Source: Coprobacillus sp. (GTDB taxonomy: Bacteria; Bacillota_I; Bacilli_A; RFN20; CAG-826). Taken from it: a stretch of DNA of 7,353 nucleotides. Under the pieces are notes generated by a model. The model saw only the letters and a list, made by a program, of their open reading frames with translations, had not been told where the DNA came from and did no database searches. The position numbers and the translations under genes were made by a program. The stretch lies in assembly GCA_021203805.1 (NCBI GenBank), contig JAJQAM010000031.1, positions 1 to 7,353 of the forward strand, in the 5' to 3' direction. Of this stretch, positions 1-6,989 are shown in pieces. Within the stretch, counting starts at the first letter, position 1; each line of letters opens with the position of its first letter.

Positions 1-3
1 TTT

Positions 4-69
4 AAACACCAACACGGCATACGCTTTTCCTCTACGTCTCGTGGGCTCGGATATTTTTATAATATAAAT
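4..69 (+). other. Illumina Nextera P7 adapter contamination at contig end
   Basis: This is library sequence, not genome. Positions 36-50 are exactly the Nextera read-2 adapter segment GTCTCGTGGGCTCGG. The eight bases before it (28-35, TCCTCTAC) equal the Nextera i7 index N712 as written in the adapter. Positions 14-23 (ACGGCATACG) match the P7 oligo at exactly the expected spacing. Over 4-50 I count 38 of 47 matches, with an unbroken exact run at 27-51. Positions 51-69 align without gaps to the 19-base mosaic end; all seven mismatches are G to T or C to A, as expected of low-quality bases at a read end. Insert DNA should begin near 70. Positions 1-3 are probably also artefact. Confidence 0.96.
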
Positions 70-80
70 TAATTAAACCC

Positions 81-120
81 AAAAAAAAAAAAAAAAAAAA
101 GACCTTTTCAAGAAAAGGCC
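81..120 (-). terminator. Strong intrinsic terminator after the lipoprotein gene
   Basis: Read on the minus strand, GGCCTTTTC and GAAAAGGTC (101-120) form a 9-bp stem with one G-U pair around a two-base TT centre, followed at once by 20 consecutive T (81-100). It lies about 50 bp past the lipoprotein stop codon and should end that transcript. On the plus strand the same hairpin is followed by TTTCTTTT, so it may also work in reverse. The length of the 20-base homopolymer may be inexact in a short-read assembly. Confidence 0.93.
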
Positions 121-145
121 TTTCTTTTAATTATCTTAGAAATAT

Positions 146-171
146 TTAATGTACCATTTTAGGGACATTAA
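146..171. repeat. Imperfect inverted repeat overlapping a stop codon
   Basis: Ten-base arms at 146-155 and 162-171 pair with one mismatch (153 against 164) around a six-base loop. The arm at 162-171 contains the TAA stop of the 718-residue lipoprotein gene (168-170). There is no T-tract after it on the minus strand, so it is not itself an intrinsic terminator. It could shield the mRNA 3' end, or it may be chance in AT-rich DNA. Confidence 0.5.
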
Positions 172-2324
172 TTACCATCATTATCACTGCCTTGGTTACC
201 ATCCATATAGGGATCATCTTCTTCGATTTCGATAGCGGTAAATAGACCGGTATAGTCATCTACCTCCACCCAAACGCCTGTGCCAGTAGTTGGTGTATCG
301 CTACCAGTGAAATCAACAAAGCAGATATAGACGAGGTCTTTGTCTGCATCAGTTCTCTCAGGAATTTCTATTGATCCCGTTGATAAGGTAACAACGGAAG
401 TGCCATTACTAAACGCTACAGTGAAGGTATCAGTTTCTCCAATTATATGTCTCGCGCTTCCGTCGCAGTAGATACAGCCATATCCGTCATAGTAAGTACA
501 TTCTTCACAAACACCCGCAGGGACAAAAGCCGCAGAGTAAGCAATGCAGGTATCACCGTAGGTGATATCCTGATTAATGAAGCTCTCATTACTGCTCATA
601 ACAACATACATATTTGGTTCATAAGTAGAAGAGGTTTCGTTTTTAGTGACTAGGGACTCTAAGCTATAACCACCTATATCTACAAATAAGACATAGAAGT
701 CAGTGCCAAAGAAGTAATCATCCGCTCTAGTGGCTCTATTATAGTCACAGAAGGAAACAGTAAGATATCCATCATAGAAATATGGAACAGTAAAGAATCC
801 CTTTCCTCCAGAGAAGCTATGAGTGATTTCTACCTTCTCGATTTCTTCATCACCTTGCTCGTCACTAGATGGATATTCACTTTGATCGTCATCATCTAAA
901 TATTTGAGATGGGTTTCATCAATATTTTCTTCATCATTCTCATTTTCTTCTTGTTCTTCTTCTTCAGGCTTTTCAGTCGCGACTTCATAGAAGATTTCAT
1001 ATTCTATCTCACCCTGAGAGGAGACAAAGCCCTCTCCTAGGAAGGTAAAGGTAAAGGTTGATGTGGTGCCTTCTACTCTTGTTAGAAGACCATCACCATC
1101 TACATATGCCTCGTGAGTGGTCTCCCACTCATCAGAGGACCACTCTAGATAGACATCAATACCTTCTGGTATCTCTGTAGGAGTGTGACAGCCATCATCA
1201 CTATAGATAGTAAGCTCAATATTTATCTCATCATATGTGTCTTCCGGAGCGGGGAGATTAGGCATACTTATAATTGTATCAGTGACCTCATTTCCAGTAT
1301 ACGATTCATCAATAATAAGACCACCATAGAGAAGTCCTACTTCTAGCTCAGTGGTGTATTGAGGACAGTTTTCTAGTTCATAGTAGTGGCTCTCATAGAC
1401 GAGATAGATATGATAATAGATTGTCTCTCTTTGAGTCTGGGCGCCTATAGACACGCTATAAAGACCACTCTCTTCATCATAGACGAGGGTAAAGAAACCA
1501 TCGATTCCATCAACGGCGAGCCATAGCTCCCCGTACGATGGAACTTCCACTCCCTCGGCTAGATCAAAGTTTACGACATAGTCGTTATATATATCATCTT
1601 CTGATACAACATTTATTTCAGTGCTAGCGGAGTAGCCGCCATCTTCACTAGTAGCAGTGACAGTAGAATAGCCGCTACTAAGAGCGGTTATAAGTGCGCT
1701 ATTTCCATAAGAGACTAGCTCTACTCTTTCATTACTTATAGTGTATTCAGGCTCTCCTTCTGGTAAGGACTCTTTATCTTCGCTATCATCGTCAGGGTCT
1801 TCAGTGTCGCCACCTTCGCCAGTATCATCACCTTCGCCATCTCCACCAGTGCCTCCTTCATCACCACCTTGGCCAGTATCGCCAGTATTGCCACCAGTAT
1901 CACCACCATCTTGGTCACCATCGTTGCCATCATCAGTGCCGTCATAAAACTTAACAGATGTTTCTGCGGGTTCATCATCAGTAGTAGGCTCTTCACTACT
2001 CTCTATAGGAGCGGGAGTAATATTCCATATGACATTTTGATTATCAGCGTCACTAGGAGTAACAGTCGCGTTTAAGACAAGAGAGTCTCCAACATTTAAT
2101 AAATGATGAGCGCTGTCATCGTCAAGGGTAATACCCTCTACGTGAGTGACATGCTCTCCCTCTTCTTCGTCCTCACTATCGTCTTCCTCTTCGGGAAGAT
2201 CATATAATGGAACGGCGTTCCCTCTTCCGTATGAGCCGAATTCAAGACCGTCGCACGCACCTAAAGTAAGGACAAGAAGTCCGCAAATGCAAACTGCAAG
2301 TAAAGATTTTCTCTTTTTTTCCAT
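168..2324 (-). CDS. Large acidic surface lipoprotein with a split Big_2-like domain
   Basis: Predicted secreted lipoprotein of 718 residues, function unknown. Residues 1-24 are a lipoprotein signal: basic MEKKRK, a hydrophobic stretch, then a lipobox ending LGAC with Cys24 as the lipidated residue. An acidic spacer (about 45-58) follows. Residues 60-100 (VEGITL, VGDSLVLNATVTPSDAD, VIW) read as the first half of a Big_2 Ig-like domain and 195-240 (ISNERVELVS, STVTATSEDGGYSASTEINV) as the second half; about 95 residues between them are low-complexity Asp/Gly/Thr. Later parts are beta-rich and aromatic (about 247-340, 365-450, 497-700), separated by a Glu/Asp linker (450-495). A CX2C-X7-CX2C cluster lies at 606-620. 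I recognise no catalytic motif. The ATG follows GGGGGAA at 8-bp spacing, which supports the start. The gene lies 148 bp after the exporter operon and may use its own promoter. An adhesin or a substrate-binding partner of the exporter are both possible. Confidence 0.9.
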   Translation of the reverse strand: MEKKRKSLLAVCICGLLVLTLGACDGLEFGSYGRGNAVPLYDLPEEEDDSEDEEEGEHVTHVEGITLDDDSAHHLLNVGDSLVLNATVTPSDADNQNVIWNITPAPIESSEEPTTDDEPAETSVKFYDGTDDGNDGDQDGGDTGGNTGDTGQGGDEGGTGGDGEGDDTGEGGDTEDPDDDSEDKESLPEGEPEYTISNERVELVSYGNSALITALSSGYSTVTATSEDGGYSASTEINVVSEDDIYNDYVVNFDLAEGVEVPSYGELWLAVDGIDGFFTLVYDEESGLYSVSIGAQTQRETIYYHIYLVYESHYYELENCPQYTTELEVGLLYGGLIIDESYTGNEVTDTIISMPNLPAPEDTYDEINIELTIYSDDGCHTPTEIPEGIDVYLEWSSDEWETTHEAYVDGDGLLTRVEGTTSTFTFTFLGEGFVSSQGEIEYEIFYEVATEKPEEEEQEENENDEENIDETHLKYLDDDDQSEYPSSDEQGDEEIEKVEITHSFSGGKGFFTVPYFYDGYLTVSFCDYNRATRADDYFFGTDFYVLFVDIGGYSLESLVTKNETSSTYEPNMYVVMSSNESFINQDITYGDTCIAYSAAFVPAGVCEECTYYDGYGCIYCDGSARHIIGETDTFTVAFSNGTSVVTLSTGSIEIPERTDADKDLVYICFVDFTGSDTPTTGTGVWVEVDDYTGLFTAIEIEEDDPYMDGNQGSDNDGN
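1785..1943 (-). repeat. Degenerate Asp/Gly/Thr-rich coding repeat
   Basis: This segment encodes residues 128-180 of the lipoprotein, almost only Asp, Gly, Thr, Glu, Asn and Gln, with loose recurrences of GGDTGG, GDTGQGG and GDGEGDD type. On the plus strand it shows as reiterated CCACC, CAGTATC and CACCTT words. It looks like a flexible, highly acidic linker made by slippage-type expansion. The DxDG-like spacing could bind calcium, but no clear RTX or dockerin loop repeats regularly, so that is speculation. The same composition leaves the other frames open here. Confidence 0.8.
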
Positions 2325-2387
2325 AAACTATTCCCCCGTTTATAGACTCATTATTTTTTTATTATATTTCTACGCGTTATTACTCTA

Positions 2388-2417
2388 TATATAATACGAC
2401 TTTAAACATAGTTTCAA
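2388..2417 (-). promoter_or_regulatory. Candidate promoter for the lipoprotein gene
   Basis: On the minus strand, TTGAAA (2412-2417) and TATATA (2388-2393) are separated by 18 bp, resembling a housekeeping sigma promoter; overlapping alternatives such as TATTAT at shorter spacing exist. The predicted start leaves a leader of roughly 55 nt before the ATG at 2324. AT-rich DNA produces such matches easily, so transcription with the upstream operon is equally possible. Confidence 0.45.
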
Positions 2418-2442
2418 TATAATTGCAAGTACTCATATTGTA

Positions 2443-2463
2443 ATAATAGACAAAGTCTATTAT
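2443..2463 (-). other. Perfect hairpin just after the small Big_2-like gene
   Basis: Nine-bp perfect arms (ATAATAGAC and GTCTATTAT) surround a three-base loop, starting 10 bp past the 155-residue gene's stop codon. The stem is AT-rich and is followed on the minus strand by TACAATATG rather than a T-run. It is therefore at most a weak or partial terminator, or an mRNA end-stabilising or processing stem, that could lower lipoprotein expression relative to the exporter. The rest of the 2325-2472 gap holds only the promoter-like sequence and the lipoprotein ribosome binding site. Confidence 0.5.
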
Positions 2464-2472
2464 ATATTTATT

Positions 2473-2940
2473 TTAGTAGTCCCAAGTCTCTGGGTCGTAG
2501 CAGGTAATAGAGACCCAGTCAGAAAGCTGAGAGCCATCTGCGGTGGTGACATAGACGGTGATAGTCGCGGGTCTCCAGAAGAGTATCTCTCCATAAGCGT
2601 TAATCTGCGCGTACACTGTAACTTCTTCCGTTTCTGGATCGGTATAGGTATCTCCCGTTAAATAAAATTTAACTGAACCTGGTTCAGAGGCATCTTCAGG
2701 AGAGTATTTATAATATATCTGATAAGTGGTATATCCCTCTCCGGTTTCATTAAAGGGAATCCAGATGTAGCGGAGCTCCTCGCCGTTAGGGAACACGACT
2801 GTTTCATAATCATTAGTAATCCAGATTGCGTCCATATACACTTTAAACTGGTCCATAGTAATAGCTTGGCCGAAGAAGGTAATAGCGACGATAGAGACGA
2901 GATATAAGACAATAATTAGAAAGAGGGAGGACTTTTTCAT
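2473..2940 (-). CDS. Small secreted or anchored protein with Big_2-like domain
   Basis: A 155-residue protein of unknown function. Residues 1-4 (MKKS) and a hydrophobic stretch (5-23) form a signal peptide or uncleaved anchor; FGQA at 23-26 is a possible signal peptidase I site. There is no lipobox. The rest is beta-rich and extracytoplasmic. Residues about 45-147 follow the Big_2 Ig-like pattern: TYQIYYKYSPEDASEPGSV resembles the PxDA strand, and AYGEILFWRPATITVYVTTADGS..SDWVSI resembles the G-x-I, ATITV and DGS strands; this is read by eye. The gene starts 9 bp after the permease stop, with GGGAGG (2955-2960) lying inside the permease's last codons at a long 14-bp spacing from the ATG. The tight spacing indicates co-transcription and suggests an accessory subunit of the exporter, perhaps contacting the permease outside the membrane or its cargo. 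No cysteine pair or catalytic motif is visible. Confidence 0.88.
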   Translation of the reverse strand: MKKSSLFLIIVLYLVSIVAITFFGQAITMDQFKVYMDAIWITNDYETVVFPNGEELRYIWIPFNETGEGYTTYQIYYKYSPEDASEPGSVKFYLTGDTYTDPETEEVTVYAQINAYGEILFWRPATITVYVTTADGSQLSDWVSITCYDPETWDY

Positions 2941-2949
2941 GCTTTTTAT

Positions 2950-4668
2950 TTATACCTCCCTAAAGAGTCCTCTTCCTTTATAGAAGAAGACAAAGATTCG
3001 ATATATAAAGAAGACTAATGCTAAGATAAAGCATATTAGGTAAGCGGTATTAGAATTAGTAAACATAAGGAAGAAGAAGGCTAGCCCCATAAGAAGGAGG
3101 GATAGTCCAAAGGAGAGACCAATAGACTTGGCTTCATTAGGATTAATGGCGGCGTTCCCGCTTGTCCTAAATAGATCCGGCCTTGGATTAGTAAAGTCCA
3201 TCTCCGCACTCCAAAGGAGATGACCAATACAGATCATAGCGATAGTGAATATGATTAGAATCATATTCCTTGTCGTCATTGTATTGATTTGGATAAGGAA
3301 AATAATAGAAGCGGGAATACAGGTTAATAAGGTGGTAAAGATAGGAAGCATGAGTCTAGGAAGAAGAGACCTTGTATAGGTTGTAGGAAAGGACCTAGAT
3401 AGACTTAGTGCGTCCCCGTCCCTTGAATAAATCGAGGCTATCCAGACGTTAGAGGAGGTCGTAAAGACCGTCACTATCAGGATATTAAAGCAGATAGTCA
3501 GATAGTCTCCAAGAAGCCTAGTGGCAATCGCCGCGTAGATGGCGTTAAGAAGCCAGATCATAAGCGGCATTGCAATGACCACAGCAATAAGAGAGGCGAG
3601 ATTACCCGCGCTACTAATCATTCTCTTACTCTCGTAGTAGACGCTGCTCCAAAAGCCTTTTCTCACTCTATTTTTCTTTTCTTTCTTACTCTCAGAGGTG
3701 GACCCTTCTCTTCCTCTAATGGCCACTCTGAGATAGAGATATCTAGAGATAAGAATATTAATAATAAAGAACACTACTATACAGGCAAGAAGAACAAGGA
3801 GGACTTCCCAGCTAAGATTAGTAAAGAAGGTATTAGTAAGACCGGAGAAGGTTCCACATAGAAACTGCGTAAAAGCGTAGAAGATATAGAAGTACTTAGC
3901 AAACCACTGCAGAAAGTTTCTCATCACAGAGGACACTCTTGTCCAGCCGTTAATCAGGTTAATATTCTCTGGTATCAGGGTAATAATATAGATAACAATC
4001 GCGATTAGAATAACGGATAAAATAACCGCAAGGGCAATCTTAACCGCGGGAACTTTTGTAAATAAAACAATTAAATAGTGAACTGGTAGGGCAAAGATAC
4101 CCGCGAGTAAGACTTCAAATACTGTAAAGATAATAAGCATAAAGAAGATCCAGATATAAGCGTAGAAGTGAAGCTTACAAAGCCACACATAAGCGCATAA
4201 GACTGGATAATAAAAGAGCATGGTCTTTCTTATCTCATACATAAAGGAGACACAGATTTTAGATATATAGATTGAGTTAGGACTCGTTGGATAGGTCGCG
4301 AGAATCTTATTATCATCTGCGGAGAAGAGGCTTCTAGATAAAGTAACTGTGCATGTAATAATAGAGAAGAGGAATAAGACAAAGACCACGACACTCATCA
4401 CTGAAATCGGGACGATATTTAGCGGGCTAAATAGATTGAGGTAGCGGCAGAGCCATAAAATACCGTAAGCGAGAAGAAGCACTAAGATAAATTCCACGAC
4501 AAAGAGAACAATCTTGACGATTGACTGACGGGTGTTTCTCCTGAGAGAAAACTCCATCTTTTCTCTAATCTGCATCGCAAAAAGAGTCCTTATATCTTTA
4601 AAGCCGCTTTTTAAAGACGAGAGGAATTTTTTAAGCCATGTTTCTTCCTTAGTGGTTACTTCTTCCAT
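2950..4668 (-). CDS. ABC-2-type exporter permease, polytopic membrane subunit
   Basis: A 572-residue integral membrane protein, probably the transmembrane subunit served by the upstream ATPase. A basic, amphipathic N-terminus (1-50) is followed by about 12 hydrophobic segments near 51-75, 85-108, 150-166, 168-205, 208-232, 288-308, 356-376, 388-412, 440-460, 467-485, 517-536 and 541-560. A charged cytoplasmic loop (317-350) divides it into two halves. Features typical of large bacterial ABC-2-like exporter permeases are LFSADDNKILATYPTSP (114-130), SRDGDALSLSRSFPTTY (415-431) and DFTNPRPDLF (491-500). The family call rests on these and on context and is not a precise subfamily. The start lies 6 bp after the ATPase stop with no good Shine-Dalgarno at normal distance (GGGA is about 15-20 nt back), so translation is probably coupled to the upstream gene. 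Substrate unknown; peptide, lipid or antimicrobial efflux are options. Confidence 0.88.
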   Translation of the reverse strand: MEEVTTKEETWLKKFLSSLKSGFKDIRTLFAMQIREKMEFSLRRNTRQSIVKIVLFVVEFILVLLLAYGILWLCRYLNLFSPLNIVPISVMSVVVFVLFLFSIITCTVTLSRSLFSADDNKILATYPTSPNSIYISKICVSFMYEIRKTMLFYYPVLCAYVWLCKLHFYAYIWIFFMLIIFTVFEVLLAGIFALPVHYLIVLFTKVPAVKIALAVILSVILIAIVIYIITLIPENINLINGWTRVSSVMRNFLQWFAKYFYIFYAFTQFLCGTFSGLTNTFFTNLSWEVLLVLLACIVVFFIINILISRYLYLRVAIRGREGSTSESKKEKKNRVRKGFWSSVYYESKRMISSAGNLASLIAVVIAMPLMIWLLNAIYAAIATRLLGDYLTICFNILIVTVFTTSSNVWIASIYSRDGDALSLSRSFPTTYTRSLLPRLMLPIFTTLLTCIPASIIFLIQINTMTTRNMILIIFTIAMICIGHLLWSAEMDFTNPRPDLFRTSGNAAINPNEAKSIGLSFGLSLLLMGLAFFFLMFTNSNTAYLICFILALVFFIYRIFVFFYKGRGLFREV

Positions 4669-4674
4669 AGGACG

Positions 4675-6978
4675 CTAACTACTTTCCCGTGCCTCTTTAT
4701 TTCTTTTATGTTTTCTTTCACCGAAGAAATAGGAGCCTTCTTCGGTGTTAATAATGGTGTCTTTAACTGATTTTTTCTCCACGGGGACACTCATCATATC
4801 AAGATAGAATTTCTCGAGATCAGCGTGCTCTCTTTCAATGTCCTCCATCGGAGATTTAATGAGGATTTTTCCCTCTTTTATGATAATGATCTGATCGCAA
4901 AGTTTCTCCGCGACATCAATGAGGTGAGAGGAGAAGAAGACGATATTACCTTTAGCGGCGTGCTTTCTCATACACTCCTTCACTTCATAGACCGATACTG
5001 GGTCAAGTCCGGTAAGGGGTTCATCTAGTATCCATAATTTAGGATTATGGATAAGGGCCGCCATAATAGCGGTTTTCTGCTTCATGCCGTGAGAGTAGGT
5101 ATTAATCTTACTATCAATCGCGTCTTCCATTGATAAAGACTTAAGAAGATCGCTTAATGTCGCGTCTCTTTCATCCTTAGGGACTTTATAAAGGTCAGCG
5201 ACATAGTTTATATACTCTCTGCCTGATAGGTTTTCATATAATGCGTAATGATCTGGGACAAAGCCGATCTGGGTTTTAGAGAGGGTGGACTGCTTACTCA
5301 CGTCATAGCCGTTTACCTCGATTGTGCCGCTGGTTGCGGGCTGCATCCCAACAATGCATTTAATAATTGTGGATTTACCCGCGCCGTTATGACCGAGGAA
5401 TCCTATAATCTGACCGGCCTCAGCGGTAAAAGAAGCGTCTTCCACAGCATACGTCGAGGACCTGCCGTAGCGTTTATAGAGGTGATTTACCACCAGCTTA
5501 TCTTTACTTTCTTCACTCATAATTTCACTAAGCCTCCTAGTTCCATATTCTTTTCTTAAAGCGTACTGCTCAACTGTTATACTTTTATTTCTCTCTTCAA
5601 TTCCTCTAAAGGTATCTTTAACATTGAAGAGCCAAATAAAGATGAAATACATAACAAGACTAGCCGCGTCATAGACGAGGTAATATAGGATTTGATAGAC
5701 AGGATAATAAGTAAGGGTCTTATTTCTTGTCGTTATTGTCCAAACGTACTGCTTACGGAAGTTAGATATACTTTCTCCAAGTAATCCTGAGACGTAGTCA
5801 GAGTTAACGTAGAACCAATCTACTAGATTAGTTTTTGTAGAGAGCGCAGCGTCTAAGATAACTACGAGAAGGAAATAGATAAAAAACACTCCGATAGAGA
5901 TGAGATAGTTTTTAATTTTAGGACGGGAGTAAACCCCAAATAGACCAATAAAGATTGGCATAAGAAAGGCAAATATATGATTGAGCCAGTACATCACAAC
6001 TTCACTAGATAGCATCCCAAGTGAAGAGGAGTAGCTCGGCATAAGCATCGCGATAAAAGCGCCCACTACTCCAATAAGAAGGGTGAAGTAGTAGAGCCAG
6101 TTACATCTAATAATAAGACAGATGGGAATAAGAATGAGAAGAAGATTACAAAGGTGAAGCGGCCAGTTAGAAAGCTGGGCAAACATAGTGATATCGTAGT
6201 CATAGAAAAAGGACACCACTAGACCAAGCGACATATAAAGAAGAACCATCCGGCAAAACTCTTTAGTCCTCGGTCTAAGAAGTAAGAAGAACACTACAAA
6301 AATCACAAACATGATAAAGAGATAGATGATATGAGCCGTTCCAAAGGAGGTTACCTTACCGATATAGCAGTTACCAAAGAGAGTGCCAAGTAGATATGGA
6401 GGCATGGTGCACACTAAGACGAGAAGGAGAACTTCAAGCATATCAAGCCACTCCCTCTTTCTAATCTTATAGCCATCTTTTCTAAGATAAGGGGCAAGAC
6501 AGAGACAGAGCGTAAGAGCAATCTCTAAGCTCATAAAGAAAGAAGTGAAAGTATAATCATATGTCCCAGTAAAGGCATAGATTACTGTGGGCATAATCGC
6601 AATATTTAAAATAACCGAGACAAGGCCAAGCGTTTTTGCGTAGTTTCTAAAGAGTGTTTGATGAGTAAAGAAGGGATAGAGAATAGCGAATAGAACCGTC
6701 ATGAACTCAAGCCACACCGCGATAACGGATAGGCCGCACATGAAGGAAGAATTAAACTCGGGATTAGTCTCACTAAGATTAAGCTTAAAGATATCGGTAT
6801 AGATAGGAGCACCGCTTGAAAGAATTCGACATACAAAAATAACGGCGAGACAAATCGCCATTATTCTAATTCCTAATGTGGAGTCAGTATGGAGCTTACC
6901 CTGTTTAGCGAAAACTAAATCAATCCCAAAGATGATTAAGACGAGTAGTAACGTTGCTATAAGCGCTAAATAAGACAT
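4675..6978 (-). CDS. YwaF-like membrane protein fused to ABC ATPase
   Basis: Using the ATG start (767 residues), the N-terminal 455 residues are membrane-embedded with about 12 hydrophobic segments. The second half of these (about 215-452) resembles the YwaF/TMEM164 family: WPLHLCNLLLIL near 272-283, a following GVVGAFIAMLMPSY strand, a histidine in LNHIF and a C-terminal YPVYQILYY. After a charged linker (453-493) comes an ABC ATPase (494-730): Walker A GHNGAGKST (529-537), signature YSHGMKQK (628-635), Walker B LWILDEP (648-654), D-loop GLDP, and H-loop SSHL. The SHGMKQ form is common in ABC-2/EcsA-type ATPases. The Q-loop position reads VPD instead of Gln or Glu. A basic tail (about 731-767) ends the protein. 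It should power the adjacent permease, 6 bp downstream. The fusion of a YwaF-like module to an ATPase is unusual; YwaF function is poorly known. A TTG at 6991-6993 would add 5 residues but lacks its own ribosome binding site. Confidence 0.9.
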   Translation of the reverse strand: MSYLALIATLLLVLIIFGIDLVFAKQGKLHTDSTLGIRIMAICLAVIFVCRILSSGAPIYTDIFKLNLSETNPEFNSSFMCGLSVIAVWLEFMTVLFAILYPFFTHQTLFRNYAKTLGLVSVILNIAIMPTVIYAFTGTYDYTFTSFFMSLEIALTLCLCLAPYLRKDGYKIRKREWLDMLEVLLLVLVCTMPPYLLGTLFGNCYIGKVTSFGTAHIIYLFIMFVIFVVFFLLLRPRTKEFCRMVLLYMSLGLVVSFFYDYDITMFAQLSNWPLHLCNLLLILIPICLIIRCNWLYYFTLLIGVVGAFIAMLMPSYSSSLGMLSSEVVMYWLNHIFAFLMPIFIGLFGVYSRPKIKNYLISIGVFFIYFLLVVILDAALSTKTNLVDWFYVNSDYVSGLLGESISNFRKQYVWTITTRNKTLTYYPVYQILYYLVYDAASLVMYFIFIWLFNVKDTFRGIEERNKSITVEQYALRKEYGTRRLSEIMSEESKDKLVVNHLYKRYGRSSTYAVEDASFTAEAGQIIGFLGHNGAGKSTIIKCIVGMQPATSGTIEVNGYDVSKQSTLSKTQIGFVPDHYALYENLSGREYINYVADLYKVPKDERDATLSDLLKSLSMEDAIDSKINTYSHGMKQKTAIMAALIHNPKLWILDEPLTGLDPVSVYEVKECMRKHAAKGNIVFFSSHLIDVAEKLCDQIIIIKEGKILIKSPMEDIEREHADLEKFYLDMMSVPVEKKSVKDTIINTEEGSYFFGERKHKRNKEARESS

Positions 6979-6983
6979 CGCAT

Positions 6984-6988
6984 CCCCT
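6984..6988 (-). promoter_or_regulatory. Ribosome binding site fixing the ATPase-fusion start
   Basis: AGGGG on the minus strand sits 5 bp before the ATG at 6976-6978, the expected spacing. A longer reading from TTG at 6991-6993 would place this motif inside the coding region and would have no Shine-Dalgarno in front. The ATG start is therefore preferred, giving MSYLALIATLL at the N-terminus. Confidence 0.8.
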
Positions 6989-6989
6989 A

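Noticed and set aside
1..80. Promoter-like TATAAT and AT-rich motifs at the left edge
   Set aside because: Most of this stretch is Nextera adapter and corrupted mosaic end, so motifs in it are not genomic.
1785..1943. CRISPR-like or tandem-repeat array
   Set aside because: The repeated words are short, irregular and in frame with a coding Asp/Gly linker. There are no constant repeats with unique spacers.
1741..1947. Plus-strand open frame rich in Ser and Pro, opposite the lipoprotein insert
   Set aside because: It mirrors the Asp/Gly codons of the low-complexity insert, has no ribosome binding site, and its composition is only Ser/Pro/Val/Trp. Shadow frame.
2443..2463. Hairpin after the 155-residue gene as a true intrinsic terminator
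   Set aside because: The stem is perfect but AT-rich and not followed by a T-run on the minus strand, so it is listed only as a hairpin.
5248..5559. Plus-strand open frame of 103 codons opposite the ATPase domain
   Set aside because: It lies fully within the antisense of a well-supported ATPase, has no Shine-Dalgarno, and its protein resembles no family I recognise.
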